Source of the DNA: Arthrobacter sp. MMS18-M83 | GTDB lineage: Bacteria > Actinomycetota > Actinomycetes > Actinomycetales > Micrococcaceae | NCBI RefSeq assembly: GCF_026683955.1 | Contig: NZ_CP113343.1 | Location: 992,001 to 1,056,000, forward strand | Reading direction: 5' to 3' | DNA: 64,000 nt | Part shown: positions 61,241-64,000 of the stretch, one piece after another | Layout: each line of letters begins with the position of its first letter | How positions within the stretch are numbered: the first letter of the stretch is position 1 | Position numbers and translations under genes: made by a program | Notes under the pieces: generated by a model | What the model was told of the DNA's origin: nothing | Seen by the model: the letters and a program-made list of their open reading frames with translations, nothing else | Database searches by the model: none

Positions 61241-61968
61241 TGGTTGCCGAGGAACGAGCGGAGGGTGTGGGCGTTACGGACCGCATTGCCGCCGCCGTCG
61301 TTATTGAAATAGACGAAGACCTCCTTACCCGCCGCCTCCCATTCCACAATTCGCTCCGCCCACCAGCGCAGGTCCTGCTCGGAGTATGAGCCTGCGTATA
61401 GGTGCTGGTGATCCGGCCCATGCATCCTGATGTAGACAAATGGCGCCGTGGCCCTCAGCACGCACGGGAGATCCGCTCCGCTCATGATGCAGTAGGCCGT
61501 TTGGTGCCTTTCGAGCAGTTCGTAGACAGCCTCGTGATACCAGCTGTGATGGCGGAATTCGACGGAGACCTTCATCCACGCAGGGAGGAGGTCAAGGAAA
61601 TAGGCCAGCCGGTCGTCGTCGCGCTCCATTCCCGGCGGAAGCTGGACCAGCAGGACTCCGCGCCTGTCCCCGAGTTCATGCCACGCCGAAGTAATCCTGC
61701 CGATCCAGGCTTCGGGGGCATAGAGACGTTTGCCGTGTGTGAGCCCACGGGGCGCTTTGACCGAAAACACAAAGCCTTCGGGTAGCCGGCGTCGCCAGCT
61801 GGCGAACGATGCATCGCGCGGCCAACGATAGAAACTCGCGTTGAGTTCAACGGTGTCGAATTGCTGCACGTAGTAGCCGAGGCGGTCGCGCGAGGAAGTG
61901 CCGGCGGGATAGAGCACGTCGGTCCAGTGGTCGTAACTCCACCCTGAGGTACCTACATGAGTTTCCAC
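61237..61968 (-). CDS. DUF72 family protein
   Basis: 243 residues: THVGTSGWSYDHWTDVLYPA, FDTVELNASFYRWP, FVFSVKAPRGLTHGKRL, VLLVQLPPGM, KVSVEFRHHSWYHEAVYELL, FVYIRMHGPDHQHLYAGSYS, FVYFNNDGGGNAVRNAHTLR. All conserved blocks of the YecE/DUF72 TIM-barrel family are present (GTSGW.Y..W, E.N..FY, EFRH.SW, R.HG, YFNND). Function of the family is uncertain. Confidence 0.95.
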   Translation of the reverse strand: METHVGTSGWSYDHWTDVLYPAGTSSRDRLGYYVQQFDTVELNASFYRWPRDASFASWRRRLPEGFVFSVKAPRGLTHGKRLYAPEAWIGRITSAWHELGDRRGVLLVQLPPGMERDDDRLAYFLDLLPAWMKVSVEFRHHSWYHEAVYELLERHQTAYCIMSGADLPCVLRATAPFVYIRMHGPDHQHLYAGSYSEQDLRWWAERIVEWEAAGKEVFVYFNNDGGGNAVRNAHTLRSFLGNH

Positions 61969-62039
61969 CCGGCCAGCCTATGGTCGACGCCACTGAATAA
62001 GTAAGCTGATGATATTCGGAATCGATGAGAGGTTGGTCG

Positions 62040-62249
62040 ATGGCCATGCGATTCGGGTCGATTTTCGGGCTGATCATGGTGATCTGGCTCATCATTGGAG
62101 CGGTAGCCGCCGGCCAGCGCGGCTACTTCAACGCAGTCCCCGCACAATGCTCCCAGTTCGCGACAATCTCCTTGAACATTATTGCCGGTCCGCTCAACTA
62201 CATGGGACTGAACCCTGTAGCCGGCTGCGAACTGCCTCGGCCGTCGTGA
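62040..62249 (+). CDS. Small membrane protein
   Basis: 69 residues from MAMRFGSIFGLIMVIWLIIG. One N-terminal helix (FGLIMVIWLIIGAVAAGQR), a short outer loop with one Cys, then a second hydrophobic segment (ISLNIIAGPLNYMGLNPVAG). The 'LWLIIGxxAAGQRxYF...AG..NY.G.NP' pattern is common among uncharacterised actinobacterial proteins. Its TGA overlaps the GTG of the DUF6328 gene (GTGA). Confidence 0.75.
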   Translation: MAMRFGSIFGLIMVIWLIIGAVAAGQRGYFNAVPAQCSQFATISLNIIAGPLNYMGLNPVAGCELPRPS

Positions 62250-62800
62250 GCCGACCGGAAGATCCGCCGCTCCCCGGGCCGGAGGCCGACACCAGGCACG
62301 AGTCCGAGGACCAACGGATGGACCGCAACTAGAATGAGCTGCTCCAAGAAATGCGCGTCCTCCAGACGGGGGTCCAAATTATCGGCGGCTTCCTGCAGAC
62401 CCTGCCGTTCCAGCAGAGATTCGGCACCCTGACCGAGGCGCAGAAGTGGTGGTTTCTCCTGCTGGTCGTTCTGGCGACCATGACCACAGGCCTCATGCTG
62501 GTTCCCGTCAGTCTGCACCGGCGACTTTTCCAACACCACGTCAAAGACCGGTTGGTCGCTGCAGGGGACATGATCGTCAAGACCGTCGTAGCGTGCGTAT
62601 CCCTCCTGATCGCAGGATGCGCCGGACTGATCTTCAGCGTTGCCGTGGACCCCGAAGCAGGCCTCGCCGCCGGCGGCAGCATTCTTGCCGCTCTCGCCGC
62701 GCTCGTACTCATATACCCCCTGCTTTCCTGGTCACCCCGGCGTAAAAAGCCAAAGCGGGAACACGCATCGGGCAAGGCGTCCAAAAACCCGGAACCGTAG
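62246..62800 (+). pseudogene. DUF6328 membrane protein with in-frame TAG
   Basis: A GTG start overlaps the previous stop. The N-terminal polar part SRPEDPPLPGPEADTRHESE runs to RMDRN, then TAG at 62330-62332, then in the same frame NELLQEMRVLQTGVQIIGGF, LQTLPFQQRF (DUF6328 motif), and four membrane helices. The ELLQExRVxQTGVQxxxxFLxxLPFxxRF core needs the residues on both sides, and the usual residue at the stop is Trp (TGG to TAG). About 184 residues if read through. Reinitiation at ATG 62351 would give a 149-residue form. Confidence 0.72.
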
Positions 62801-62961
62801 TTCGCTGACCGAAATCCGCGCTAGCCCAGGCCGTTTCGATCAATATCGTAAGTTTGCTGATCAATTTCCTGGAATCCATGGACAAGGGACCATCCGGGCT
62901 ACTAATTTCGATGAGGTAGCAGGCTCACGCAAGCGTCGAAGGACCGACGAAGTAGGTGATC

Positions 62962-63894
62962 ATGTACCAGTCAGAACCGCAGCAAAGCGAAGCGGAACAA
63001 CCAGGTAGTGCCCAGCTTTTTCCACCGAGGGATCCCCGTTCCGGCTATTACACAGGATCTTTTCCCCAGCAAGAACAGAAGCAGCCGGGATTGACCGCGT
63101 CAATGGATCCCCTGCCTGACCACGGCGAACTCTCGTACACTGGCCATGGCCGCCTGAGGGGCAGGGCAGCCCTCATAACAGGGGGCGACTCCGGGATCGG
63201 AGCGGCTATTGGCATTGCCTTCGCCCGCGAAGGTGCCGACGTCGCGTTCACGCACCTGCCTGAAGAGTCCGAAGACGCGCGGAGCACTGCAGGCTGGATC
63301 CACGAGGCCGGGACCCGAGCCTTGTGCCTGCCGGGTGACGGCCGTTCGGAAGAGTTCTGCCAGTCCACGGTCGAACGCACAGTGGCCGAGCTTGGCCGGC
63401 TGGACACCTTGGTGCTGAACGCAGGGTACCAAAAAAACCGGGAAAGCCTCGATACCCTGCCGAGCGAGGAAATGGACAGGGTTTTCAAAACCAATTTGTA
63501 CTCCTTGATGTGGACTGCCCGCGCGGCAATCCCCCACCTCAATCCGGGCGCATCGATCATTGTCACGGCCTCCATCCAGGCATTCAACCCTTCACCCGAA
63601 CTTATCGACTACGCCATGACCAAAGCGGCGCAAGTGGCCTTCACCAAGGCGCTCGCCCAGGAGCTGGGACCGAAGGGCATCAGGGTGAACGCAGTGGCCC
63701 CCGGACCCATTTGGACGCCGCTGATTCCCGCGACGGAGTGGCCGGACAAGCTTACGGAGTTCGGGCAGGACACGCCGCTCGGCCGGGCGGGGCAGCCAGC
63801 GGAATTGGCTCCGGCCTATGTGCTTCTCGCTTCGGACGAAGGTTCCTACATCTCGGGAGCAGTTCTCCCCGTCACTGGCGGGAAAGGCCTCTAG
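62962..63894 (+). CDS. Short-chain dehydrogenase (YhdF/YghA-like)
   Basis: 310 residues. N-terminal extension (GSFPQQEQKQPGLTASMDPL, PDHGELSYTGHGRL) typical of this stress-related SDR group, then the Rossmann fold: ALITGGDSGIGAAIGIAFAR, VLNAGYQKNRESLDTL, catalytic Ser in IIVTASIQAFNPSP, YAMTKAA (YxxxK), VAPGPIWTPL, and the C-terminal SYISGAVLPVTGGKGL. The start MYQSEPQQ follows TAGGTGATC. NAD(P)-dependent oxidoreductase. Confidence 0.94.
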   Translation: MYQSEPQQSEAEQPGSAQLFPPRDPRSGYYTGSFPQQEQKQPGLTASMDPLPDHGELSYTGHGRLRGRAALITGGDSGIGAAIGIAFAREGADVAFTHLPEESEDARSTAGWIHEAGTRALCLPGDGRSEEFCQSTVERTVAELGRLDTLVLNAGYQKNRESLDTLPSEEMDRVFKTNLYSLMWTARAAIPHLNPGASIIVTASIQAFNPSPELIDYAMTKAAQVAFTKALAQELGPKGIRVNAVAPGPIWTPLIPATEWPDKLTEFGQDTPLGRAGQPAELAPAYVLLASDEGSYISGAVLPVTGGKGL

Positions 63895-63945
63895 CGGCCG
63901 ATCTTTGATTATCCATCACGGGTTCAAGCGCGCGGAGGGGATGGT

Positions 63946-64000
63946 ATGGACATCGACGTGGACAAGCAACACGCAAAAGCCGTCGAGAATCTCGCCTTCG
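63946..64000 (+). CDS. Start of a gene running off the window
   Basis: ATG at 63946 after CGGAGGGG, reading MDIDVDKQHAKAVENLAF to the window end. Too short to identify. An ATG at 63941 gives a poorer sequence. Confidence 0.5.
   Translation, partial: MDIDVDKQHAKAVENLAF

Overview
The window is high-GC actinobacterial DNA, most like Arthrobacter, Pseudarthrobacter or another Micrococcaceae. The evidence is the G/C-ending codon use, DUF3040, SPW-repeat, DUF1345 and DUF6328 proteins, actinobacterial Rhs and IS families, and a TCGAAC-type SOS box. This genus-level call is inference, because no marker gene such as rRNA is present. The DNA could be chromosomal or a large plasmid; there is one tRNA-Lys and no replication or partition gene.

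Layout. 1-5.7 kb: a tetR-led minus-strand operon with two ABC systems (a LolD/MacB-like ATPase plus FtsX-type permease, and an ABC-2 ATPase plus permease) and a b561-like membrane protein, under a perfect palindromic operator. 6.6-22.2 kb: an SOS-controlled umuDC mutasome operon destroyed three times. An IS21-family element sits in umuD with a 6-bp target duplication. An 11.15-kb element carrying four co-transcribed recombination genes (Tn554-like arrangement) plus a secreted Rhs/YD-repeat protein sits in umuC after codon 18. The rest of umuC has a 1-bp frameshift. Removing the two insertions restores both reading frames exactly at the junctions. 22.2-25.2 kb: a frameshifted Tn3-family transposase.

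25.4-43.9 kb: a stress/cell-envelope island of small proteins. It has two paralogous modules (hsp20, a conserved hairpin, and a paralogous 124-127-aa protein; one module also carries a J-domain protein) preceded by the same dyad promoter motif. A MerR/HspR-like regulator is divergent from the first module. Around them lie two DUF3040 proteins, zinc ribbons, CsbD, two SRPBCC proteins, a beta-helix protein, an SGNH hydrolase, an SPW-repeat protein, DUF1508, a LapA-like protein, an HtrA/DegP lipoprotein protease, an FMN reductase and a C-terminally truncated GlgX.

43.9-64 kb: mixed accessory DNA with many relics: a frameshifted serine resolvase with its res-like dyads, LuxR, NiCoT, phosphoesterase, DeoR and permease fragments, a frameshifted FAD-linked oxidase, and a DUF6328 gene with an in-frame TAG. 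Intact genes here include an aldo/keto reductase, a divergent cupin/tetR pair, a secreted four-repeat protein, lipoproteins, an alpha/beta hydrolase, a DUF72 protein and an SDR.

Two further features stand out. A 271-nt non-coding, strongly foldable repeat occurs twice, 19.7 kb apart (39311-39582 and 59036-59306). At least seven genes are broken by single-base indels, which points either to an assembly with residual indel errors or to a decaying genomic island. All identifications come from reading motifs by eye; no database search was run.
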